A DNA stretch of 64,000 bases, taken from the NCBI GenBank assembly GCA_050175155.1, contig JBFXJF010000005.1, forward strand, positions 62,001 to 126,000. Reading direction: 5' to 3'. This stretch comes from JBFXJF01 sp050175155 (lineage in GTDB: Bacteria; Bacillota; Bacilli; Tepidibacillales; Tepidibacillaceae). This document shows, one piece after another, positions 27,903 to 35,429 of this stretch. The notes below the pieces were generated by a model, which was not told the DNA's origin, did no database searches, and saw nothing but the letters and a program-made list of their open reading frames with translations. Each line of letters opens with the position of its first letter. The first letter of the stretch is position 1. The position numbers were made by a program, and so were the translations under genes.

Positions 27903-29015
27903 TTAATGGCTTTTTTTATATTTAACAAATGAGCTTACAATCCTATCTAACCTCATGGCATGCGATGCTTTAAACAGAACTGTTGAATTAGATTTTACAT
28001 TGCTAATTAGATATCTAGTTAGGTTTTCTTGACTATAAAAATTTTTTATTTTTTCTTTAGGAAATTTTGATTCTTTTGCACCTTCTGCAATAGATAGTGC
28101 ATCTTTTCCATAGGTATATAAATAGTCGATTTTCTTATCAGCCAGATACTTGCCAACTTCTTTATGCCCTTTGTATTTATAACTCCCCATTTCCAACATC
28201 GAACCTAGAACAGCAATTTTTTTACCAACCCCAATACTGCACATTACATCAATTGCTGCCCTAACCGCATTTGGATTAGCACTAAAAGTATCATCAATAA
28301 TCAATATTTTATTTTTAATTGGATAGACTGTTAATCTTCTATATGGTTTTTTATATTTTGCTAAACCCTTCCTAATTTCTTGATAAGTAAACCCTAATTG
28401 GTGAGCCACAGCTATAGCAAATAATGCATTATATATGTTGTGTTTACCATATATTGGTATGTAGAAATCATAGTACTTGTTATCAATTTTAGCCTCAAAT
28501 TTCATACCTTGTTTTGCATATTGAACATTTCTAGCCTTATAAGTAGCTTGGACGTCGCTATTTTGACTCACAGTAAAAATTTTACCTTTAAATTCTTTTG
28601 TGTCTAGTAGTTTCGAGTTTCTATCATCGGCATTTAAAAATAGTAATCCAGTTGATTTCATGTAACGAATTAAATCTGATTTAGTATTTGCTACACCATA
28701 TATACTACCTTTAAAATTGCCTATGTGTGCTGTTCCAACATTAGTTACAATACCAATATTCGGTTTAATAATTAGACAACTACGTCTAATCTCTCCTGGC
28801 TTCGACATTCCATATTCTAAAATTACTGCCTTATGAAAGCTTTTAATACTTTTAGCATATTTTGCTGTATGTCTTGGGGCATTAGCGTTCCCATATGTTT
28901 TGAATGTTTTCCAACTAATTTGAAGAATAGAAGCAAGCATCTCTTTTGTTGTTGTTTTGCCAGCACTTCCTGTTATAGCGATTACAGGCTTATTTAGTAC
29001 CAGAGGCTTAGCCAC
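27903..29015 (-). CDS. MurF-like Mur ligase lacking the N-terminal domain
   Basis: 370 residues. The sequence starts almost at the P-loop (VIAITGSAGKTTTKEM, residues about 11-26) and continues through the central ATPase and the C-terminal ligase domain (DDTFSANPNAVRAAID, AVLGSMLEMG). True MurF is about 450 residues and has an N-terminal domain that holds the UDP-sugar; that domain is missing. The GTG at 29015 has GGGAGAGG upstream, so this looks like the natural start rather than a truncation. It may ligate a different substrate than UDP-MurNAc-tripeptide. It stands alone, not in a dcw cluster. Confidence 0.8.
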   Translation of the reverse strand: MAKPLVLNKPVIAITGSAGKTTTKEMLASILQISWKTFKTYGNANAPRHTAKYAKSIKSFHKAVILEYGMSKPGEIRRSCLIIKPNIGIVTNVGTAHIGNFKGSIYGVANTKSDLIRYMKSTGLLFLNADDRNSKLLDTKEFKGKIFTVSQNSDVQATYKARNVQYAKQGMKFEAKIDNKYYDFYIPIYGKHNIYNALFAIAVAHQLGFTYQEIRKGLAKYKKPYRRLTVYPIKNKILIIDDTFSANPNAVRAAIDVMCSIGVGKKIAVLGSMLEMGSYKYKGHKEVGKYLADKKIDYLYTYGKDALSIAEGAKESKFPKEKIKNFYSQENLTRYLISNVKSNSTVLFKASHAMRLDRIVSSFVKYKKSH

Positions 29016-29124
29016 AGCAACCTCTCCCTTTCCTTAGACCTTAAACATAATAGTCATATTTGTTTATAATATATGTCTAACGAACGGTAGGTGATTGGGT
29101 ATATACCTCAAATTGAACAAAATT

Positions 29125-29170
29125 ATATCCCCTATAACAGATTAACTCAATTATCTGTTATAGGGGATAT
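29125..29170 (-). terminator. strong hairpin ending the aro operon region
   Basis: Eighteen-base perfect arms ATATCCCCTATAACAGAT/ATCTGTTATAGGGGATAT with a 10-base loop, downstream of the DUF4870 gene. Only a short T stretch (TTTTG) follows. Confidence 0.7.
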
Positions 29171-29191
29171 TTACTAAGGGGGCAGTATTAG

Positions 29192-29479
29192 TTAAGTAAA
29201 AACCTTAATTCCTTGGATAATATTCCATACTACTATAAAGAAATTCATAATAACCGCGATAATTACGAATCCAATTATGGTAGCCGGAGAAAGCGTAATT
29301 AGACTAATAAGCAATGATATAATTGTTAACAAGGGAATTATGTGTGATATTAAAGCCCTTTTAGCATGATATTTGACATCGTCGTCTTTTACAATAAAAT
29401 ACACAATTAAAGGGAAGATGAACCCCGCGAAAAAGATACTGAAATAACATAAAGACGATAATAAACGATAATCCTTCAT
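29192..29479 (-). CDS. DUF4870-type small membrane protein
   Basis: 95 residues with three hydrophobic helices and the family's polar stretch VKDDDVKYHAKRALISH between helices 1 and 2. Function unknown. AGGAGGT precedes the ATG. It lies 69 bp after the chorismate mutase gene on the same strand; readthrough from the aro operon is possible but it is probably functionally unrelated. Confidence 0.75.
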   Translation of the reverse strand: MKDYRLLSSLCYFSIFFAGFIFPLIVYFIVKDDDVKYHAKRALISHIIPLLTIISLLISLITLSPATIIGFVIIAVIMNFFIVVWNIIQGIKVFT

Positions 29480-29548
29480 ATTTACCTCCTAGAAATCATT
29501 ATTTTCTATCTTCTATACGATAATTATAATGGAAGGTCGCAAATATCA

Positions 29549-29845
29549 TTATTTATTTATCTCATTCTCCTTGTTAGTATCTAATAATTTTATTTGAATT
29601 CTTTTACTAATCCTCATTACACATTCATATAACTCTTCTAATTCATTTTCGAAATCTTTATTACTTAGTTTTGATTTACATTTCTTCAGAACTTCTTGTT
29701 CTCTATCTTTATGCAATATTGGTTGATTAAATTTCTCTTTATGATTAGCAATTTGTTGGACCATTTCCATACGCTTTTCAAATAATCCAACAATCTCTTC
29801 ATCTATCTTATCAATTTCTTCCCTTATACTCTCTAAATCCTTCAT
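29549..29845 (-). CDS. chorismate mutase, AroQ type
   Basis: 98-residue all-helical AroQ domain: LESIREEIDKIDEEIVGLFEKR in the first helix, with the active-site Arg and Lys in RMEMVQQIANHK, and DREQEVL further on. Converts chorismate to prephenate, the first step towards Tyr and Phe. Freestanding, with no fused prephenate dehydratase or DAHP synthase. AGGGTG lies before the ATG. Third gene of the aroF-tyrA operon; prephenate made here feeds the adjacent TyrA. Confidence 0.92.
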   Translation of the reverse strand: MKDLESIREEIDKIDEEIVGLFEKRMEMVQQIANHKEKFNQPILHKDREQEVLKKCKSKLSNKDFENELEELYECVMRISKRIQIKLLDTNKENEINK

Positions 29846-29871
29846 TGTTCACCCTTCTTTAACAAAAATCA

Positions 29872-30726
29872 TTAGCTTTTGAGTAATATTTCCTTCTTTA
29901 AACTACCGGTATTAAGTATCGTCGCTAATTCCTCTTTGTTACCTAATTCGATTGCATTTTTAATATTTGAAATATTACGTTCGAATAAACTAATCTTATT
30001 TAGTATATTCTCTTTATTCTCCAGTATTAGCTCCAGCCATAAATCTGTGTTTATTTTAGCAACTCTTGTCGCATCGTTAAAACTTCCTCCAACAAACAAA
30101 TTGGTGTTAACGTTAATGTCGCTAGTTATTAAAGCAGCTGCTAATACATGTGGCAAATGACTGGTATATGCAATTATTTCATCATGTTCCTTTGGAGTAA
30201 CATGAACTACATTTTTACAACCAATTAGTTTAGCTATTCTTTCAATCATTAAAATATTTTCCAGCTTATTTCTTTCTGTTGGAGTAAGAATATAATTCGC
30301 ACCATTGAATATATCTTTTGATGCATTATGAATTCCTTTACACTCTCCTCCTGCCATTGGATGCCCTCCAATAAAATCAATATTATCTGGTAAAAAAGTA
30401 TTAACTTCATTTATTAATATTTCTTTTATCCCCGCAGTATCAGTAATTACCGCTCCATCCTTAAAATTTATTATATTATTTTTTATAAATTCAATTGTTG
30501 TATTTGGATACAAACAGATAATTACAATATCAGACTTATTTAGAGGTATTTTCGGGTCTAGATAACCACAGTCTATAATCCCTTTTTTCTCTGCAAATTT
30601 TAAAGCATCCAGATCTTTATCAACGCCCCAAAGGTTTCTTGGATTTAATTCTCTCAATGCCATTGCAAAGGATCCACCTATTAGACCTAATCCAACTATT
30701 GTTATATTAAAGTCGATTTCCTCCAA
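29872..30726 (-). CDS. tyrA: prephenate dehydrogenase
   Basis: 284 residues. NAD-binding Rossmann motif VGLGLIGGSFAMAL (about 10-23), catalytic-site motifs GGHPMAGGE (about 122) and YTSHLPH (about 190). Oxidatively decarboxylates prephenate to 4-hydroxyphenylpyruvate for tyrosine. Shorter than B. subtilis TyrA because the C-terminal ACT domain is absent, so feedback by Tyr through ACT is not expected; control may rest on the attenuator upstream. TTG start with GGGAGAGG upstream. Between aroF and the chorismate mutase gene. Confidence 0.93.
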   Translation of the reverse strand: MEEIDFNITIVGLGLIGGSFAMALRELNPRNLWGVDKDLDALKFAEKKGIIDCGYLDPKIPLNKSDIVIICLYPNTTIEFIKNNIINFKDGAVITDTAGIKEILINEVNTFLPDNIDFIGGHPMAGGECKGIHNASKDIFNGANYILTPTERNKLENILMIERIAKLIGCKNVVHVTPKEHDEIIAYTSHLPHVLAAALITSDINVNTNLFVGGSFNDATRVAKINTDLWLELILENKENILNKISLFERNISNIKNAIELGNKEELATILNTGSLKKEILLKS

Positions 30727-30744
30727 TAAATACCTCTCCCTTAC

Positions 30745-31758
30745 TTAAATTTCTCTATCTAGTACCGTTGCAATTCCTTTTAGGGTATCCATAAGTTTCG
30801 CGAATTTTTCTGGTTTTATTGATTGTTGTCCATCGGACTTAGCATTAGAAGGATCATTGTGAACTTCAATCATTAACCCATCAGCTCCAACTGCTATTGC
30901 AGCTTTTGCTAATGGCTCTACCATCCACCACATTCCTGCAGCATGGCTTGGGTCGATAATTACAGGTAGATGGCTAAGTTTCTTTATTGCTGGAACCATA
31001 CTTATATCTAAGGTATTTCTAGTATATGTCTCAAAAGTTCTTATCCCACGTTCACAAAGAATTACTTTTTCATTTCCCTCTGCCATAATATATTCTGCTG
31101 ACATTAATAATTCTTCTATTGTTGCAGATAACCCTCTCTTTAATAATATAGGTTTTTTTGTTTTACCTACTTCTTTTAATAAATCAAAGTTCTGCATGTT
31201 TCTTGCACCTATCTGGATTATATCAACATCCTCAATAAATCTTTCAAGATGAGCTGCTGACATAATTTCCGAAACGATCGGAAGTCCAGTTTGTGCTTTT
31301 GCCTTTTTTAATAGATCCAATCCTTCATACATCATTCCTTGGAAACTATAAGGTGATGTCCTGGGTTTAAAAGCACCACCCCTAAGGAAACCTGCTCCCG
31401 CTTTTTTAATTTCCTGTGCAATATTAATTATCTGTTCCTCACTCTCAACGGAACAAGGGCCTGCAATAACAGCGAATTTCTTCCCTCCTATTACCCTACC
31501 ATCAATATTTATCTCCGTATCCTCAGGATGAAACAATCTATTTACTTTTTTAAATGGTTCTTGAACACGAATTAATTTTTCTACGTATATATTAGCTTGA
31601 ATTAGATTAGGATCGATACCACTTGTATCTCCAACTAAACCTAAAAGAAGATGGTTCTCTCCTGCCGACTCATTTATCTTGCAACCTAAATCCTCCATTT
31701 TCCTTTTAATCTTGTTAAGTTCACTTTCTGGAATATCTTGCTTTAAAACTATAATCAT
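30745..31758 (-). CDS. aroF: 3-deoxy-7-phosphoheptulonate synthase (type I-beta)
   Basis: 337 residues. First enzyme of the shikimate pathway, joining PEP and erythrose 4-phosphate. An N-terminal ferredoxin-like regulatory domain (about 1-65) precedes the TIM barrel: AGPCSVES, GARNMQNF, KPILLKRG, IDPSHAAG. In related enzymes (Thermotoga type) that N-terminal domain gives feedback by Tyr/Phe. The ATG at 31758 is chosen, with GGGGTGG six bases away; an in-frame ATG at 31803 lies inside the attenuator hairpin and has no ribosome site. First gene of the aroF-tyrA-chorismate mutase operon. Confidence 0.95.
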   Translation of the reverse strand: MIIVLKQDIPESELNKIKRKMEDLGCKINESAGENHLLLGLVGDTSGIDPNLIQANIYVEKLIRVQEPFKKVNRLFHPEDTEINIDGRVIGGKKFAVIAGPCSVESEEQIINIAQEIKKAGAGFLRGGAFKPRTSPYSFQGMMYEGLDLLKKAKAQTGLPIVSEIMSAAHLERFIEDVDIIQIGARNMQNFDLLKEVGKTKKPILLKRGLSATIEELLMSAEYIMAEGNEKVILCERGIRTFETYTRNTLDISMVPAIKKLSHLPVIIDPSHAAGMWWMVEPLAKAAIAVGADGLMIEVHNDPSNAKSDGQQSIKPEKFAKLMDTLKGIATVLDREI

Positions 31759-31785
31759 CTTAATCCACCCCTTATAAGATTTTAT

Positions 31786-31810
31786 AAAAAATAGACCCAT
31801 CAATGAGTCC
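31786..31810 (-). terminator. attenuator terminator of the aro operon
   Basis: On the minus strand GGACTCA and TGGGTCT form a 7-bp stem (two G-U pairs) with a TTGA loop, followed by ATTTTTTAT. Its 5' arm contains ACTCATT (opposite 31802-31808), the exact complement of AATGAGT (opposite 31846-31852) at the end of the leader peptide gene, so the two structures exclude each other. Confidence 0.72.
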
Positions 31811-31850
31811 CGTAATGTAATAAATTAATTTTACTTTACTTTAACACTCA

Positions 31851-31967
31851 TTAGAAAAGAGCTTTTAACTTTTTGTAGAACAAATTACCGACGCTATAAT
31901 AAAAATAGCCCCAGTTATAACTATAATATTGTCCTAAGAAAGTTCTCATTTCTAAAGTATTAGCCAT
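31851..31967 (-). CDS. 38-residue aromatic-rich leader peptide
   Basis: Short gene with GGAGGG eight bases before its ATG and a consensus promoter upstream. The peptide has 12 aromatic residues of 38 (7 Tyr, 4 Phe, 1 Trp), concentrated in residues 14-24 (YYSYNWGYFYY). It ends at a TAA that overlaps the antiterminator strand AATGAGT. A ribosome stalled on the Tyr/Phe/Trp codons would leave AATGAGT free to pair with ACTCATT, blocking the terminator; a ribosome reaching the stop codon would cover it and let the terminator form. This is the logic of trp/pheA-type attenuation, applied here to aroF-tyrA-chorismate mutase. Confidence 0.85.
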   Translation of the reverse strand: MANTLEMRTFLGQYYSYNWGYFYYSVGNLFYKKLKALF

Positions 31968-32012
31968 CTGATTTCCCTCCAAAACGCTTTAACGGTTTAT
32001 AGTGTTAAAGGA

Positions 32013-32040
32013 ATTATATCAAATATATTTTTTATGTCAA
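32013..32040 (-). promoter_or_regulatory. consensus promoter of the aro leader
   Basis: Perfect TTGACA (32035-32040) and TATAAT (32013-32018) on the minus strand with a 16-bp spacer, about 45 bp before the leader peptide start. Such a strong promoter fits control by attenuation rather than by initiation. Confidence 0.85.
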
Positions 32041-32041
32041 G

Positions 32042-32088
32042 AAAAAAATAATAAACTTAGCAAGGCTTCTACACCCCACTAAGTTTAT
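32042..32088 (-). terminator. terminator of the 3D-domain gene
   Basis: ATAAACTTAG/CTAAGTTTAT arms (32051-32060, 32079-32088) with an 18-base loop, then TTATTTTTTTC on the minus strand. Confidence 0.8.
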
Positions 32089-32112
32089 ATAATGTCTTTT
32101 TAGACCTCTTTT

Positions 32113-32784
32113 TTATGATGCTAAATTAGTCAACTCGGCTTTGTTGTATTCTTCTAAAATATTTTCTGTCACAACACCGTTCCCATAACTTACTAAATAA
32201 ACATCTATCATCTTCTTGCCCCATTGGGTATATACATCCTCAACAGTATCAAAATACAAATCAATCTTATATCCTTTTATTGCTGAACCAGTATCTGAAA
32301 CTACACCATATCCATAACTAGGTATATATAGTACTGTACCTATTGGAAATATTGTTATATCTGCAGCAATCGTTGAATATAAGTCTCTGCGAACCTCTAC
32401 GCCAGAATATGTAATGCCATACTCCGGATGTGAAATATCTTTGCCTGTTGATTCCACTCCTGCTGTATAACCTGTTGCCATAACGGAAACCTTTTCATAT
32501 TCGGATAGATTCGGAGTTTCCATTCTTTTAATTAAAGATGAAAGATTATCATTATTATATGCCGACTTTATAGTTGTTTCATAATTAACCATCTTGATTT
32601 CTTTTAACATTGCATCATTTATTAATGAATTATTAATATTTTCATCACTATCTAATAGGTTAATATCGTCGTTATTTTGGTTAAATTCCGCGTTAGCTAC
32701 AATTAAACCAATGGTAGCAAGGGATGTTACGCTAAGCATCATCAAAAATATTTTTCTAGCTCTTTGTGTTTTAATAGTAGACAT
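32113..32784 (-). CDS. secreted 3D-domain protein
   Basis: 223 residues. N-terminal signal or anchor helix (IFLMMLSVTSLATIGLIVANA), an Asn/Asp-rich linker, and a C-terminal 3D domain with VMATGYTAGVESTGK, FPIGTVLYIPSYGYG, VSDTGSAIKG and IDLYFDT, including the conserved Asp residues (DTG, DLYF). This domain is shared with YabE/MltA-like murein-processing enzymes and several spore or stationary-phase hydrolases. No G5 or LysM domain. GGAGGT lies 10-12 bases before the ATG. Confidence 0.85.
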   Translation of the reverse strand: MSTIKTQRARKIFLMMLSVTSLATIGLIVANAEFNQNNDDINLLDSDENINNSLINDAMLKEIKMVNYETTIKSAYNNDNLSSLIKRMETPNLSEYEKVSVMATGYTAGVESTGKDISHPEYGITYSGVEVRRDLYSTIAADITIFPIGTVLYIPSYGYGVVSDTGSAIKGYKIDLYFDTVEDVYTQWGKKMIDVYLVSYGNGVVTENILEEYNKAELTNLAS

Positions 32785-32866
32785 AATATTATTCTACCTC
32801 CTCTCAAATACATCTTTCACAAAAAATTGAGATAATATACCCAAGATGGAAAGATTTTTTTGATCT

Positions 32867-32918
32867 AAAAAAGACTTTTATAATGTTATATGATAAGCAT
32901 AACTTTGTAAAGTCTTTT
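32867..32918 (-). terminator. terminator of the rrf2 gene
   Basis: AAAAGACTTT/AAAGTCTTTT arms (32869-32878 and 32909-32918) enclosing an inner GTTAT/ATAAC pairing, followed by TTTTTT on the minus strand, about 85 bp past the rrf2 stop. Confidence 0.7.
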
Positions 32919-33001
32919 CGGCACTTATATTATGTTTAAATCTCTATTAAAATAAATAAAACTATTGCTACTTTAGGATAGTAAAGTATAATAAACATTA
33001 A

Positions 33002-33433
33002 TTATTCTTTATCAATTAATTTACTCTCACTTTCTATTAAATCGGCCAGACTGAATGTATCCAAAACAGCAACCATGGATTCCTTAAGTTTTTCCCATAC
33101 AATTTTTGTGGAACAATTATTAGTTTTAATACAACAACTACCATCATTATCATCTAAACAATTAACAATATTCATTGAGCCTTCTAAGACCTTAATAATA
33201 TCGCCAACCGCTATGTTTCCTGGTTTATCTGCTAGCAGATATCCCCCCTTAGCACCTCGCACACTTTTCGCCAAACCTGATTTTCTTAGATCAGCCAATA
33301 TCTGTTCTAGAAATTGTTCAGGAATTTGCTCATCTGTTGCGATTTGCTTTAAAGGTATAGGTTTCTCAAAACCAGACCTAGCTAGGTATACCATTGCTTG
33401 AAGACCATAATGACCACGAGAAGATAATTTCAT
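33002..33433 (-). CDS. Rrf2-family regulator, IscR-like
   Basis: 143 residues. Winged helix at the N-terminus (SSRGHYGLQAMVYLA, IPEQFLEQILADLRKSGL, SVRGAKGGYLLA). Four cysteines at 92, 100, 101 and 107 sit where IscR binds its [2Fe-2S] cluster (C92/C98/C104 in E. coli), so it may sense Fe-S or redox state. The ATG at 33433 is used, with GGGAGGAGG upstream. Divergent from a ferredoxin-NADP reductase gene, a plausible target. Confidence 0.88.
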   Translation of the reverse strand: MKLSSRGHYGLQAMVYLARSGFEKPIPLKQIATDEQIPEQFLEQILADLRKSGLAKSVRGAKGGYLLADKPGNIAVGDIIKVLEGSMNIVNCLDDNDGSCCIKTNNCSTKIVWEKLKESMVAVLDTFSLADLIESESKLIDKE

Positions 33434-33554
33434 TTTATCTCCTCCTCCCAAAGTATAATTATTTTTTATAAAATATCAATTCTATTATATACTTATAATT
33501 ACAGTATATTTTATTAAACGGAATAACAATAGTAAAGTAATAATCTTTGATTAA

Positions 33555-33584
33555 TTGCGGAGAATGTTATATTGTTTTTATAAT
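33555..33584 (+). promoter_or_regulatory. possible promoter of the ferredoxin-NADP reductase gene
   Basis: TTGCGG (33555-33560) and TATAAT (33579-33584), 18-bp spacer, about 25 bp before the start codon. Confidence 0.45.
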
Positions 33585-33609
33585 AAAACTTGCAAAGGTG
33601 GAAATAAAA

Positions 33610-34602
33610 TTGGTACAGGATAAAAATATCTTCGAAATAACAGTAATAGGTGGAGGCCCAGCAGGATTATTTGCTACTTTTTATGCTGGTATGAGGGGTT
33701 CAAGCGTTAAAATCATTGATACTATGCCAAAACTTGGTGGTCAATTAAGCGCACTTTATCCAGAAAAGTGTATTTACGATATTGCTGGTTTTACTAAAAT
33801 TAGAGCAGGGGAATTAATTGATCGCTTACTAAAACAAGCATCGCAATTTAATCCTGTTATTTGTCTTGAGGAAAAAGTAGAAAAGATTGATAAACAAAGT
33901 GATGGTTCTTTCCTCCTTACAACAAATAAGGGTACACATATATCTAAAACAATTATTATCGCCGCAGGTATAGGTGCTTTTGAACCACGTAAATTGGAAG
34001 TAGAAAATGCTAGTAAATTCGAAGCTACCAACCTTCACTATTTTGTTGAAGATCTAAAAATTTTCAAGGATAAGAAAGTATTAATCTATGGCGGTGGCGA
34101 CTCAGCAGTTGATTGGGCACTTATGCTACAAAATATTGCAAAAGAAGTTACACTCATTCATCGTAGAGATAAATTTCGTGCTCATGAACATAGCATTGAA
34201 AAACTGTACAATTCAAATGTTAAAGTTATAATACCAAGTATTATTGCCAAGCTTGAAGGTGAGAATACCATTAAATTAGTGACAATTACTTCACCAAAAA
34301 ATGCTGAAAACGAACAAGTAATTGAAGTTGACGATGTTATTGTTAATCACGGATTTATATCCTCTTTAGGACCTATCTCGGAGTGGGGTCTTGAGATTAT
34401 TAATGATCAAATCGTTGTAGATACGACTATGAAAACAAATATTGACGGTATCTATGCAATAGGGGATATAGCTAATTACACAGGTAAAATAAAACTTATA
34501 ACTGCTGGTTTTGGCGAAGCAACAACTGCAGTAAGTAACGCCAAACATTACATACACCCTGATGAGCGTTTACAACCTGCGCGCAAACAAACTATAGAAT
34601 AA
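33610..34602 (+). CDS. ferredoxin-NADP reductase, thioredoxin-reductase-like (YumC type)
   Basis: 330 residues (YumC 332). FAD motif TVIGGGPAGLFATFYAG, NADPH motif IYGGGDSAVDWALML, HRRDKFRAHE, and the C-terminal GDIANYTGKIKLITAGFGEA. The CxxC of true thioredoxin reductase is absent, which places it with the TrxR-like ferredoxin reductases. Moves electrons between NADPH and ferredoxin. The TTG at 33610 is preferred, with AAAGGTGG 8 bases upstream. Divergent from the IscR-like gene. Confidence 0.9.
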   Translation: MVQDKNIFEITVIGGGPAGLFATFYAGMRGSSVKIIDTMPKLGGQLSALYPEKCIYDIAGFTKIRAGELIDRLLKQASQFNPVICLEEKVEKIDKQSDGSFLLTTNKGTHISKTIIIAAGIGAFEPRKLEVENASKFEATNLHYFVEDLKIFKDKKVLIYGGGDSAVDWALMLQNIAKEVTLIHRRDKFRAHEHSIEKLYNSNVKVIIPSIIAKLEGENTIKLVTITSPKNAENEQVIEVDDVIVNHGFISSLGPISEWGLEIINDQIVVDTTMKTNIDGIYAIGDIANYTGKIKLITAGFGEATTAVSNAKHYIHPDERLQPARKQTIE

Positions 34603-34607
34603 TTACA

Positions 34608-34667
34608 GACTGTAGAAAACGCCCTATTTCTTCGTTGCCACCCTGAACTAGAACATTTTCTACAGTC
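34608..34667. repeat. palindromic repeat, family 2, short copy
   Basis: Perfect 12-base arms GACTGTAGAAAA/TTTTCTACAGTC. Inside is CCCTATTTCTTCGTTGC (34622-34638), identical to a stretch at 48679-48695, and a shared TGAACTAG. Confidence 0.75.
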
Positions 34668-34689
34668 CGCTTATTTATATTCTTCACTG

Positions 34690-34737
34690 GTTAAAAACGA
34701 AGGAAGGTCCCGTATGGGGCCTTCCTTCGTTTTTAAC
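34690..34737. terminator. strong bidirectional terminator between the reductase and SLH genes
   Basis: GTTAAAAACGAAGGAAGG pairs with CCTTCCTTCGTTTTTAAC, GC-rich core and T runs on both strands, between convergent genes. Confidence 0.92.
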
Positions 34738-34741
34738 AGAC

Positions 34742-35371
34742 TTATTGTAAATCTAACATACGATCGATTAAGATAGCTAACTCAGTTCTTGTTAATGGCT
34801 TGTCTGAACCAACAGTCCCATTACCATAACCTTTAACTATACCAAGTTTATACAAAGCAGTAATATATGGGTCTGAACTATCTGAAAAAGGTGAAGCACT
34901 TGAATCCGGTTGGATATTTAATGCCTTTGCAATAAAAACTAAAGCTTCGGCACGAGTAAGTTCTCTAGTAATACCATTCGTAAGAACTGGATCATTTTGA
35001 GACATAAGACCTTTTTCTATTGCCAATCCTACATCATTTTGAGCCCAAACTGGAACTGATGATACATCGGCACTTCCATTAGGTAAGTTGTTATCTAAAT
35101 TTAATAACCTTAGCATTACTAAAATAAGTTCAGTACCAGTTGTTGGCTTGTATGGTTGAAAATTCCCTGATGAATCACCTCTAAAGATGCCCGCCTGAAC
35201 AGCTTTTGCTATAGAAGGAATAGAAACGCCTAATCCCTCGTCCTCTAAATCATTAAATTGCTCATACAAGTTACCATAAGTCTGATCGGTAACAGTATTT
35301 ACTGCGAAGACTGGTATTACAGAAAATAATACAAGCACTAATGCAACGGTAATTGATATTCCTTTTTTCAT
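34742..35371 (-). CDS. secreted S-layer homology (SLH) protein
   Basis: 209 residues: signal peptide (KKGISITVALVLVLFSVIPVFA, cleavage probably after AVFA-like site near 24), then three SLH-type modules (SIAKAVQAGIFRGDSSGNFQPYKPTT; WAQNDVGLAIEKGLM...LTRAEALVFIAKAL; ITALYKLGIVKGYGNGTVGSDKPLTRTELAILI). SLH modules bind pyruvylated secondary wall polymer. There is no other domain, so it may be a minimal wall-binding protein. The ATG at 35371 has AAAGGAGG upstream. Last gene on the strand of the polysaccharide locus. Confidence 0.88.
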   Translation of the reverse strand: MKKGISITVALVLVLFSVIPVFAVNTVTDQTYGNLYEQFNDLEDEGLGVSIPSIAKAVQAGIFRGDSSGNFQPYKPTTGTELILVMLRLLNLDNNLPNGSADVSSVPVWAQNDVGLAIEKGLMSQNDPVLTNGITRELTRAEALVFIAKALNIQPDSSASPFSDSSDPYITALYKLGIVKGYGNGTVGSDKPLTRTELAILIDRMLDLQ

Positions 35372-35429
35372 TATTTGCCTCCTTTCTATTGTATATATAA
35401 TCAATTCTACATCCAGGTAAATTTTTCCT

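Noticed and set aside
32785..33001. c-di-AMP (ydaO) riboswitch upstream of the 3D-domain gene
   Set aside because: None of the conserved ydaO core could be found; the structure there is best read as the rrf2 terminator.
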